64,000 nucleotides of DNA from Symsagittifera roscoffensis (taxonomy: Eukaryota; Xenacoelomorpha; Acoela; Convolutidae), in the NCBI RefSeq assembly GCF_963678635.1, contig NC_087070.1:49457467-49521466 (forward strand). Reading direction: 5' to 3'. The notes beneath the pieces were generated by a model that was not told the origin of the DNA, did no database searches, and was given only the letters and a program-made list of their open reading frames with translations. Below are positions 10,759 through 22,160 of this stretch, piece after piece (positions within the stretch are counted from its first letter, which is position 1; each line of letters begins with the position of its first letter). Position numbers and translations under genes: made by a program.

Positions 10759-11289
10759 ATGAGCCGAGTCGGTTCCTGCCAATTTGCTGGTGGCCTTACC
10801 AGTGATGGAAACTTTTTCTTGAGTTGCGACTATCGCGGAAGCATCTCCTTAGTCTGCAAATACTGATTTTGTCGTCAAAAAAAAATCGTTTTTCAATTTT
10901 TTTTTGCATGCAAAATATAGATTTTTTGTGTGGACAAGGTAGTTCTAGATACACAAATATTGGATTATTTTTCCATTTCTTAAAGACGCACAAACAGCTT
11001 ATTGTTCATACGCCTTAGGCAATTCATGATCAATTTAGCATTCGAAGTAAGAAAAAACAAGCGTATCTGATCAATATCTGATTAACACTTTTTCATAAGT
11101 GAAGTTTTTTTTGTTTCATTCTTAGGGCAAAACATTTTGTTTTTTACTGAACAGCTAATTTTGGCTAATCTGAGTTAAGAGCCGAGTCGGTTCCTTTCAA
11201 TTTGTTGGTGGCCATAACAGTGATGGACACTTTTTCTTGAGCCGCGACTATCGCGGAAGCATCTTCTTAGTCTGCAAGTACTTATTTTG
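10759..11289. repeat. Older tandem repeat, unit about 420 bp (also 15009-15715)
   Basis: A block starting gagccgagtcggttcc and containing gcgactatcgcggaagcatct, ttagtctgcaa, a poly-A/T stretch, and tacgccttaggcaattcatg recurs about 420 bases later with clear divergence (10759 and 11179; 15009 and 15429). The second block is complete only after unit 2 (15429-15715), because the right breakpoint of the large duplication cuts it in unit 1. Confidence 0.8.
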
Positions 11290-12767
11290 CAGGTCCCCCT
11301 TTGTACTATTTTGAGATATCCAGTTTTAGATGACTGACCTTAAATTTTGGATGAATGAACTAATTTTGATGGGGGAGGATTGCGCCAAAAAAACGCAATT
11401 TTTTTGTCTAAATTTCCCAAAAAGTGCATTTTTTGGCCTGTTTTTTAAAAAAATTGTCCGCGGCGCAGAAATTTTGGTCAATCTAGGGTCTTTATAGTGG
11501 AGATCCGCGCCTGATCAGCAGATAAACTGTTTCAAGAGAACTTCCATTTTTTTTTCCAATTGTGGAAAGTGTACATTTTGCTAACTCGAGTTGTTTTCTT
11601 AACACAGACAAACCTGAACAATCCCGAATAGGTTGTTAAATAAAGTTTTTCAGATCAAAGAATTTTAAAAAAATTTTCATGCTTTCAAACGTTTTTCAAC
11701 ACTGTGAAATGCCGCAAAGATTAGGTAAAATCTCATTATTTTGTACTTAACTCTTTTAACTTCTAGACTAAATGAAAAGATAGGTTAATAGGCAGGGGCG
11801 GATTCGACCTCTTATCAATCAAAAAGTCCTCCTTCACTATGCTTTAATGACATCTTTTTTTGGTCGAAGAACCCTAAAAATCTCCTAAACGCTCCTTGGA
11901 CGCCAATACGTACAAGTATTGAAGGAAAGCGCGCGCCAAAAAACGCAATTATTTGGTCTAAGTCTTCCAAAAAGTGCCAAAAAACGGCATGAAAACACTG
12001 CTTTTGATTCTTAGATTGGCTTACTCGTTTGAAGGTATGTCAACAAATTTCTGTAAAGTCGAATATGGTATCATATTGAAGATTCCAGAAAAGTTCTTCC
12101 AACAACAATTTAGACTCTTCGAACTAAAATTGTTTTTGGATAATATTAAGAAGGAAGATACAATGAAACAACTTTTAAAAAATAATAATACAGGTTTTAA
12201 TTCGCTTTAGTATCACCTGTCGCATATTTTTCGACAAATCATTTATTTTGATAGCTTTGGGAGAAAAATTGATGGAATATTTTGTAGTTCTTACACAGCA
12301 ACCGGTATTATTTTCTATATCAAGAAAATAGATTCACGCCTGTAATTTCAGTTTTAGCCTATTTTTGTACTGCCGTTTTTGATATATTTTTTTAAAATAA
12401 TCGTTTATATTGCTCACAGATTTTCACAAGCTTTATCTTGAAATTCTTGAGCGAGCAATCAAAGGCAGCTAGTTTTATCAAAAAACTGACACAAGATAAC
12501 CAACGGAACAACGTAAACTTACATCTATTAAAACCTCACATAAATCTTCTGACTTCACTCATGGGAGTCATATGATTGTTCTACCCATTAATACGGAATA
12601 ACAAACAACTTCCCAAAATTAAGTTTAACAAAAAACCCTATTAGTGAGGCTTTATGATGAATCAGTTTTCTTGGCCGTAATGTGAACTACTTGAAAAATT
12701 CCCCGGAATAAAAAAATATTGGTGGTTCATTTCTTCAGTTCTTCGAATAAATTTGAACGTGTTGTCG

Positions 12768-13173
12768 CAAAGGCAAATCAAGAGTTTTCTTGAGGGGAGA
12801 AGGCGCAGTTTTTCAAAAAAATTTCAAAAATTTTGTCGAACTTCTTTTTAGGTTGACCAACTTGATGTTCCGAGCACTCCCAGAACAATAAAAAGACTCT
12901 ATTCTTAGCAAAAATTTAGCGCTGCAGGCAAATTTTTGAAAAAAAAAACAGGTCAAAAAAGCAGTTTTTGGGCATTTTTGGAAAATTTTGACCAAAATTG
13001 CGTCTTTTTTGGGGCGCGCTCTCATTTGAAAGTAGTAAAATAAAACTTTTAGGGTTGGTCGGCCTAAAATGGATGTCATAAAACAAAATCAAAAGGGGGA
13101 GCCTTTGGTTGGCGAGAGGGTCAACTCCCTAAGGAGAGGGCGTATCCGCCCCCACCCCCTAAGTCCACCCCTG
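12768..13173 (-). mobile_element. hAT-type MITE with 8-bp TSD (unit 2)
   Basis: Copy of the element at 8521-8926 carried by the tandem duplication, with the same tgttgtcg flanks. I see no difference between the two. Confidence 0.85.
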
Positions 13174-13734
13174 TGTTGTCGTAATATTGCGGTCTTTCTT
13201 CTGTTTTTTGTCAGTTCAGTTCATGCTAAGTCTAATATCGTTTGAAGGGGTATGACAAAATGCATGTTCAAGCCACAGAAGTTTATTCATTTTTTGTTAA
13301 TTGTGAGGCGTAACGTATTCTTTACTTTCTTGCAAAGCTTGCTCGCGGTACCATGCTGGTTTGTATTGTATTTTTCAACCATTAGATTAAATAATCATAA
13401 CTTGAGCTAATCGGTTTTGTGTGTAAAAAAATCAAAACAGCGTTTGTCATGTGCGCTTTTAAAAAATCTGAACCAGCCGAAAGTTCAAACTTTGGCGACT
13501 TGCGAAACGCATGTAGCTTGAAATGATGAACACACACCTCTCTGAATACAGAAGAAATCTCACCTCAGATTGGTTAATAATTTGATACACCTTTCAGCAG
13601 TCATTACAGCCGGCGAAAACTTATAACTAACTTTATTTATCGCAGAAGTAAAATACAATCGAGTTGTTCTGCTGCCGAACTAAAATTGTTAATTCAACAA
13701 AAAATTGAAAAATTTTGCCTAGTATAAAATCATC

Positions 13735-14511
13735 ATGAGTTTCGACGATTCTTGGCATCACAGCAGCCAGTTTGCCTGGCCGAAACAGTTTCCAGTGTCG
13801 ATCACAGGTGCCCGTCAATCCCCAATTGACATCAAAGAAAAAGATGCCGACAAAGTGCTTCTTCCCCAGTTCAACCTGAAATGCGTCGAAGGAGATCCGA
13901 ACGCGAACTGGACCATGACGAATAATGGACACACTTTGAGTTTGGCTCCCGCAGCTGGTTGCAAGTGGCAGTTGTCTGGAAGTCTTCTCCAGGGGAACTA
14001 TATCCTGGACCATTTCCACAGTCATTGGGGAGAGAGCGGGGACTATGGATGTGAACACTTGATTGAGGGTCAGTCTTATGCAGGCGAGACCCACTTTGTC
14101 TTCAAATGGGCACCCAATCAGGGTAAAGAAGTCAAAGATGCCGCCGCAGTTTGGGGTATAATGATGGACGAGTCGCCTCAAAGTGACCCGAACGCGCAGA
14201 AAATATTCGATGACATCATCGGCAAAAACATTAGCAAGGTCATCAAGCCCGGCTCTACTCAGATCCCAGCGCTGGACTTCGCGACTCTGGTCCCGGCCGG
14301 ACAGTCCGAATACTACGCCTACCAGGGATCCCTGACAACTCCTCCTTTTGCCGAAGTGGTGTTGCACATCGTCTTCAAGAACCCAGTCAAGGTGTCCAAG
14401 AAGTACATGGATAAACTGCGCAGTCTGGGAGATCTGAGAGGGGGGAAAACGGAGGCGAACTACCGATGGATCCAGCCTCTGAACGGCCGAAAGATTTTCT
14501 GGTCCTGCTGA
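13735..14511 (+). CDS. Alpha carbonic anhydrase, cytosolic type (copy 2)
   Basis: Translation identical to copy 1 over all 258 residues, with the same zinc ligands (H95, H97, H120), H66 and T201. It sits at the same place in the second unit of the 4.25-kb tandem duplication, with the same 3' flank and AATAAA at 14679-14684. The differences from copy 1 all lie 115-310 bases upstream of the ATG, on the far side of the inferred splice acceptor at 13641-13645. If both copies are real they encode the same enzyme and could differ only in expression. Confidence 0.93.
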   Translation: MSFDDSWHHSSQFAWPKQFPVSITGARQSPIDIKEKDADKVLLPQFNLKCVEGDPNANWTMTNNGHTLSLAPAAGCKWQLSGSLLQGNYILDHFHSHWGESGDYGCEHLIEGQSYAGETHFVFKWAPNQGKEVKDAAAVWGIMMDESPQSDPNAQKIFDDIIGKNISKVIKPGSTQIPALDFATLVPAGQSEYYAYQGSLTTPPFAEVVLHIVFKNPVKVSKKYMDKLRSLGDLRGGKTEANYRWIQPLNGRKIFWSC

Positions 14512-15719
14512 TTTCAAACTGGAGCTGAGTTTGAAGAAGATGTTGATCATATAAAAAACTGCTTTGAAATACTGTAGCTTTTATAAGTTATTATTCATGA
14601 TTATGTATTTTTTATATGCTGTTGATGCCATTTCCAGAGCTTATATTTGTAAACTCAAGTAAACTTTTTAAACGTTTCAATAAACTAAACAGCATAATTT
14701 GATTTTTATTATTGAGTTTTTTTGAGTTTTTAGGCTGTAGAATAATAAATGTGGCCACAAGGTGTTCATTTTTTTGTTCATGAAATTTGATTGGATTGAC
14801 GATCATAATCTCTCGAAGCATTCGTTCTGTGAAATATAATCTGACACTTCAGTTTCGGTATCCCAAAAGTGTGAAAATCAGAACGAGTTGAAGTTTTTGT
14901 CCTAGTTCAAAACAACAGGTCAGCTTGATGGCCAAAGCATTACCTCGCCCAATAAAATGTTCCCTTGCTGATAAGTTTCAAGTGTTTGATTTTGTGGGTG
15001 ACTGATTGATGAGCCGAGTCGGTTCCTGCCAATTTGCTGGTGGCCTTACCAGTGATGGAAACTTTTTCTTGAGTTGCGACTATCGCGGAAGCATCTCCTT
15101 AGTCTGCAAATACTGATTTTGTCGTCAAAAAAAAATCGTTTTTCAATTTTTTTTTGCATGCAAAATATAGATTTTTTGTGTGGACAAGGTAGTTCTAGAT
15201 ACACAAATATTGGATTATTTTTCCATTTCTTAAAGACGCACAAACAGCTTATTGTTCATACGCCTTAGGCAATTCATGATCAATTTAGCATTCGAAGTAA
15301 GAAAAAACAAGCGTATCTGATCAATATCTGATTAACACTTTTTCATAAGTGAAGTTTTTTTTGTTTCATTCTTAGGGCAAAACATTTTGTTTTTTACTGA
15401 ACAGCTAATTTTGGCTAATCTGAGTTAAGAGCCGAGTCGGTTCCTTTCAATTTGTTGGTGGCCATAACAGTGATGGACACTTTTTCTTGAGCCGCGACTA
15501 TCGCGGAAGCATCTTCTTAGTCTGCAAGTACTTATTTTGTCTTCAAAAAAATCTTTTTTCAATTTTTTTTTGCATGCAACACATAGATTTTTTGTGTGTA
15601 CTAGATAATCCTGAATAAACAAACATTGGATTATTTTTCAAATTTTCAAAGACGCACAATCAGCTTATTGTTCATACGCCTTAGGCAATTCATGATCAAT
15701 TTAGTATTCGAAGTAAGAA

Positions 15720-16710
15720 AACAAGCGTTTTTGAAATTTTTCACAAAAAATTTTTAAGTTTGTTACTTTCAACATTTTGATTGTGTATTAATTTTTTTCG
15801 GTTCGTTTTCTTCCAATGCAATGTACATGCATAACTGTTGAACATTTTTTGACTCTAGCTTCGAGTAACCACGGTTTTTGTTCCGACCATTGATTGTTTT
15901 CAATGCAAAATCAGCTACCATACCTCAAATAATCATCGGAGTGAGTTGAGTGATGGATATTTTGAAATCTTTTTAGTTCGAACGAAGTTAAAAAGTTCCA
16001 AAAAGTTTTCCAAGTGTCGAAAAAACGTGGTTCGAAATATTCGATTTAAGTCTAATTTCGAGCTGGCAACGCTTGTTAAATGGAAATTTACTGTTCTTCT
16101 AAGATATATAGGATATTAAACTTGAATTCACTATAACAAAGAGTAATTTTCAATAATTCATTTGACGCGTGTTTGACAAAAAAGTTTCATAAAAAACTTT
16201 TAAAATTTTGTGCAAAAAGCTAGACAAAAAGTTCTTCATTCATTGTTTTCTTTCATTCAAATTCTGGTGACGATTGTTGTCGATCATGCCTATCTCACTA
16301 ACTTTCTACGCGATTGTGTAGTTATCGAATCACACCACCCACTACAATTGACACTAGTTTGAAGTAAACTGGAAAAAGGGCTTTTTTCTATTGTTTATGA
16401 GTATGGTCGGAACTTTCTGTGCTACTTGCACAGTAATCGGTTATCCTTGTAATCGCTTGTATTTATTCATTTACATTTACTGTTCAAAATTCTTGAGAAA
16501 AAAGCTTAAAAAAACACACTTTTTTGCTTTTACAAAAACAGTAATCATACAATTTTTTTTCTATGAAAAATCATTTCATGCAATTTTATGTTTTTATGGA
16601 ATGGCACAAAAATATCTGATTAATACTTTGTCATAAATGACTTTTTTCGTTTCATATTTAGAGCAAAACAATTTATTTTTTATTGAACAGCTAATCTTAG
16701 CTAATATTTT
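15720..16710 (+). repeat. Repeat C, copy 1
   Basis: Modules tgcaaaatcagctacca..aataatcatcggagtgagttgagtgat, aacgaagttaaaaagttcc, gtgctacttgcacagtaatcgg and gagcaaaacaatttattttttattgaacagctaat occur in this order. The first three recur at 24950-25960; the last also matches 15375-15420. Copies are well diverged, so the element is old. I see no coding frame of any quality. Confidence 0.55.
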
Positions 16711-19400
16711 GAAAGTTTGTTTCAATGCTTTTAGTAAGAATAACAAAATTTCTTGATTTTCTCCATACCATACTTATATTCACAAAATTAATGATATTAG
16801 CTTGTAAAGTTATCATTTTTCTCATTTACTTTTCATGAAATCTATTAAACAATTTTTGTTTGTTGTGTTCGAACCCTTTTCTCGAATTTTTTTAAAGAGA
16901 AATGTTTTTTTTTGCGGCAAATATGATCGAAAACTAAAAATGTCAGCATCAAAAATATTTTAAAGCAATGAGCGAAAGACAAAATACTGTCCCAAAACTT
17001 ATCCCATCAGAAGGATACTTCATATGAAGTTCTTCTTGTACTCAGGCTTGAAAGACCTCCAGGTCGTGTTTAATGCATATCGGATGCGTAATCTTGTATT
17101 TGGTATGACCTACGAAAAGATTAATTTACTAGAAAAAATGATTCTTGAATTGTGTCGAGTTTGCATTTTCAGAAACTTCAATTAAGAATAAAATTTGGAC
17201 TTTAACTCCACTTTACTGAAAGAAAGCTATCAAATCAGGACTTCAGATACTGACGTACGACCAAATCTGCAACTGCTCAATACAATTTGGTTTCAAAGGC
17301 CCGTTTTCGCTCTGGTTTCGTACCATTTTAAATGTAAAATTAATACTTTAAATATTGTATCGTTGGCAACATTGCGGAATATTTCTATGGCGAGCTCTGA
17401 TAGTTGAATTAGCCCAATTGGTGTACAATAATCATTTCAACACAAAAATCTTTTTGCATGAGATATTGAAATGATTTTTTTTGTATCTATATGCTTCTAT
17501 ACAAAGAAAAAAAGAGAAAACATTCATTTTAGGAAACTTTTGGGAATTAAATTTCAATAGTTTGTATGGTAACTTTTCAGAGGATTGTAACTTTTCAAAA
17601 TTAAAAGGTTTTCTTCAGACTTTAAGTATGAGCAGTCTTAAGAAAAAATTAATCCAAATTGTTGTGCATAGTCTTTCATTGAGAGCATTTTTTATAGTAT
17701 CTTCAAGGGAGAGTTTTTTATTTAAAAAAAATTGATTTAAACACGCAGCGAAGCTTCATGGCTGAAACCGTTGAACGAGGGTAAACGAGGAGGAGGCAAT
17801 AAGTAACTGGGGTTAAATGTGGGGCTAGAAAATAGAGCTGAAGTCAAAGAATTACAAAAAAAACGGGATTGAATTTGAGCAAAAATCATGAAGTTTAATT
17901 TATAAAACTAACGTCGGTTAGCAAAGGTTGTGAACGAATGAAAATAGCACACAAAACATTTTTTTTTTAAATAATTTTTTCTATCATAATTGATTAAATC
18001 AGATTGTGTCTTATGAAAAAAAATTTGAAAATTAAGTTGAAAAAAGTCGACTATAATTCATTAAGAAGGATTTTTTTGATTTGAACAAAATTAACAAAAT
18101 ACAACATTTTCACTGCAATAATAATCGATTATTAGGCATGGAAATCCCGTGCGCGAAGATATAGACATTAGAAACTGCTTTTGAAACTAATAAGAATTTG
18201 AAATGAAAAACTGAAAAAAAACATAAAATAAAAATTTGAGAATGGTGTCTGTTGGTATTTTGGTTTCTGTAATTATCGTGAAAAATCTTTTAAAACAAAA
18301 AATCATAACGAAATTAGTCAATTTGCAACAGAACAAGGGTCAATTTGCACACAAATTCAGAGAGATCTGCGGATATTAGTTAGAAATGATTAAATGTCTG
18401 GGATTTTTTCTTCGAATTCCAAATAAATCAGGGTTGGACGATTACAGTGCAAATAGCACAGAAAATTCCCGCCACAAAATCTAAAAAAAAGATTATATTT
18501 TTGCAAATTGTGATGTATTTAGCTAATTCGGCTATGAAAAAACTGAACGAAGCTTAGAAAATATGAACATTGAATAGTATGAGTGATATGCGCTTATTTG
18601 AAATCCGTATTATTCAAAAAAAATAATCAGAACAGTTTTTTTTCAAAGTTCGGCATTTTTTCCCGTTTTTTAAAGAATTTTTGTTGTCAACAAGGCCCTA
18701 AAAAACTACTGAAATATTTCTGCAGTAGAATTAAGCCTCTTTTTTGTATTATAAGCCTGATGGCCCGTTATTTTTGCTCTTAATTCAATCAAAAAAACTT
18801 TAAAACGGTTTTTCTTTCCACTGAAAAACTTTTTGAGAGTTCGAATCATGACTGCAAGGGCTTTAAATTTATGCGTCAATCGATCCTTTTCGCCGATTTT
18901 TTAGTTTACCCGATTTTGCGTGGAAAACAAGAAAAGAACTAAAACTCATCTGAATACAAAGTCCCTTCCCACTTTCACTGGTCGGAACCATAGGATATTA
19001 AGTATTTCTAGTTCTTCTTTTTCCGGTTACTCGGCTCCTCCATAACGTTACTTATTGTAGATTTGAATGTGGATGTCACTAGCAGTGTGTTTTCTCTAGT
19101 TTTCTCCAGAGATGAACATTTTTTTTCTATATACTGAAAAACAATTAAATTTTAATTTTTTTTTGTTTTAAGGCATAATTTTCAACATAATTTAAATCTT
19201 AAGCATTCTTAACTCATTTTTGAGCCAAACGTGGTCGCACTAGATGAAACTGATCCAAAGAATTGTTCCAATTGACCGCATTTAGGTAGCGCTTTTTTGG
19301 CCAGATGCAACCAAGCTACTTATTTGTCCACAACTTTGTGTTGTCATTTTGCTGATTCTTAATTAATCTAGTTGTACTACATGTCTTGTTTAAAAGATAA
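16711..19400. other. No gene seen
   Basis: AT-rich sequence with many short open frames of low complexity. One 53-codon frame from an ATG at 17022 (MKFFLYSGLKDLQVVFNAYR) stands out for composition and could be a small exon, but it has no family likeness and no clear splice signals. Confidence 0.45.
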
Positions 19401-19439
19401 TTGGGAATGAAGTTTTTGTTTTCCAAGACAAGTTTGAGC

Positions 19440-21409
19440 AAAAATTTAAATATACGTTTTACTTAGATGGATTATGATTATTTAGTTTTAATATTTTTTG
19501 AATAAACAAACTGCTGCAAAAAAATTATCTGGAATCAAGAAACCAATACGTCCGTAAAGTTGGTATTTGAAAAATAATTGATTGAAATGCACACAAAGAG
19601 ATGAAATTTACGACATATTCGTTTCGAACCAACAGCAATCCAAAGCTTGATTGAACTTAAAGTTTTTGACTCAGAGTAAGTAGCATGGCCATACAATTTC
19701 ATTATGGAAGAATGGTAGTCAAGCAACTAAAAAGTTTTATTTTTCCATTTCATTATGATTACTGCTACTCATACAAATCCCATTTATGAAAAGTGTATTG
19801 CTGGTAAGTGTTTTTTTACAAACAAAATTTGTAACATTGCATTTTTGCATTTTTAGTCTATGGAGGTCAACCAGGGTGACTAGTCTAAATCTAGATAAGA
19901 ATTGCCTGCAATCAAAACTTTTTTTGCTTTTTTAGGTGAACTTAAATTATTATAGCATTTGGGTGGAAAAATTTTCGATTTAACTGTTATCTTTCGAAAA
20001 ACTCAGTTCTTAAACAACAACAATCATTTAACTGATCTTCACAGACTATAAATAAAAAAAATCTTGTAGCTGACTTCATAGTTTTTTCTGTCAACAAGTT
20101 CAAATTAAGTGTTAAATTTTGAAATATCATTTTAAATCAGAACCAGTGGTGCTCAAAATGCAAAATCGCAAAAATTCAGCACAATAATCCCAGGAGAGTC
20201 GAAATTACTGTTGCCATGGTGGAACCAGTATAACTTGATTGTGAAAAACACAGCGAATCTCTTGCCAATGTGAAATCAAGTTAGTTTTGTTCATCTTTCT
20301 GAAACAAAACGCATCAAAGCAAGTTATCGAGCCTTAATGTCCGAGCGGAGTAAAAAAGCTAGTCATACATTTCTCATGTATGGCCCACGCATTGTTTACA
20401 TTCAAAAAAAGAATGAAATCGATAAGACTAACATTTTTTCATATATCACAATTGTATGACTAGAAGTATTCTTTTATTAGAGTTTGTTTGGCTTTAAATG
20501 GTTATTAAATGACTAATTAAAAAAGCAATTTGAGTTTTGCCTGAAATTTTTGTGTTTCGCCCGTAGCGCAAAACACAATTGTTTTCTCAAAGAGGAACAA
20601 TCCATAGGACAAAAAGCAATAATAGCACAGTAATCTGCATCAAAAACTTGCCAACTGAGTTGAATACAAAAGAACACCTTTACACAGAAGAAAAAAAAAC
20701 GCAATTTTATGTTAAATACTGAAAAACTTCAATTACAAAAAAATCGGCAGCCCAAATTGTTATTTTCGTTTTTGAGGGAACTTTCTCATGCTTCATCAGA
20801 AAAAAATATACAGTTTAAAATACATAAGTATTTTGTATTTTTTTTGCGTAGAAAACAGAAACTGGACCAAGATTAAAATTACGGTTCAATACATGGCCAT
20901 GCAGGTTCAGTATGGAAGAATTGTAGTCAAACAACTACTAAATATGATGATAGATTGCCAATATGATTTAATGCTACTCATACAGTTCCCATGTATGAAA
21001 AAAGTAGGGCTGGTAAGTGTATTTTCAGAGAAAAAATCTTCAACCTTGCATTGTTTGCAAATTTAGTCTATGGAGGTCAACCAGGGTTGCCTGTCTAAAT
21101 CTATGTGAAAACTGCATGCAATCAAAAGCAAGAAAAACTGAACTGATATTTTTTTGAAAGACAAACTTAATTTAATACAGCGCTCGGGTTCAATAACTCT
21201 TGTTTTAACTGTTCGAAAAATTCAATTTTTAAACGAATGACAACTATCTGTTAACCGTTCTTCGCTAATAATTTTTTCGTTTTTTTTCAGACTATATTTT
21301 AAAAATTCTTAGCTCACGTCATGTTTGCTATCAACAAGCTTGTTTTTTTTTTTAATTTTAAAATTTCATTTTTATTCAGAGCCAGTGATGCTCCAAAATC
21401 AAAGTTGCA
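19440..21409 (+). repeat. Repeat D, two diverged tandem copies of about 1.2 kb
   Basis: Copy 1 (about 19610-20180) and copy 2 (about 20860-21409, cut by the gap) share catggccatgcaa/acaatt..tatggaagaat, tagtctatggaggtcaaccaggg, the gtgggaaaaat-like AT tract, and agaaccagtg(g/a)tgctc in order. Open frames inside (20788-21066) are not supported by anything else. The function is unknown. Confidence 0.6.
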
Positions 21410-21609
21410 NNNNNNNNNNNNNNNNNNNNNNNNNNNNNNNNNNNNNNNNNNNNNNNNNNNNNNNNNNNNNNNNNNNNNNNNNNNNNNNNNNNNNNNNNNN
21501 NNNNNNNNNNNNNNNNNNNNNNNNNNNNNNNNNNNNNNNNNNNNNNNNNNNNNNNNNNNNNNNNNNNNNNNNNNNNNNNNNNNNNNNNNNNNNNNNNNNN
21601 NNNNNNNNN
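21410..21609. other. Assembly gap of 200 N
   Basis: Exactly 200 unknown bases, probably a placeholder length. It falls inside the second copy of repeat D and upstream of the zinc-finger exons, so upstream exons of that gene could be hidden. Confidence 1.
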
Positions 21610-22160
21610 AAATCGAGTACGAGCATTCTTTGAGTTTTGATTGGCGTGGACATTTATCAGATCAGAAATGGTAGCGTATGTTATACTGCTTTTTGGTTAA
21701 AACTACTAGTAAAAACAGAAGTTAGCCAGCCTATCGTTAAAAACTCCGACACGATAGAGCTCTATTGTGTATCATTTATCAATGGTACACTAAATTCTGT
21801 TCGTACTTGACATTTTATTTTGATTTGGACGCTGAAGCAAAGAAAAGCTCATAGTTCTTAAACAGTCCAAAAAACAAATATTGACACGTCTTCGAAAAAT
21901 ACTCTTAAGAAAGCAATTCAAAGCTCACGATTTTAGAATTATATACTACTCTACAAAAATAGAGTAAGCTAATTTTTATATCATCAAATATAAAAACGCA
22001 TTTGATAATTATGGAACAATCTGATATTAAATAGTTTAAATAAGTTACTGTGGGATATATTCATTTTATCAATATTATTAGTGCCTCTAGTTTTGTTTAG
22101 CTTGTTGGAAGCACCGACGACTCAAATCCCAAGTTCGAAGGTCGAACTTGAGACCAATCA

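Larger units (their letters stand above)
7045..15539. repeat. 4.25-kb tandem duplication containing the carbonic anhydrase gene
   Basis: Unit 1 is 7045-11289 and unit 2 is 11292-15539, with a 2-bp filler (ca) between them. Coordinates shift by 4247 in the first part and by 4250 after it. I found only four differences: an extra A near 13426, an extra CA near 13531, and two substitutions near 13563 and 13615. All lie in the roughly 190 bases ahead of the second gene. The coding sequences are identical. This is either a very recent duplication or two haplotypes placed in series by the assembler. Confidence 0.95.

Noticed and set aside
16391-16636. 81-codon open frame
   Set aside because: Lies in repeat C and recurs, with different reading, at 25610-25840; low complexity.
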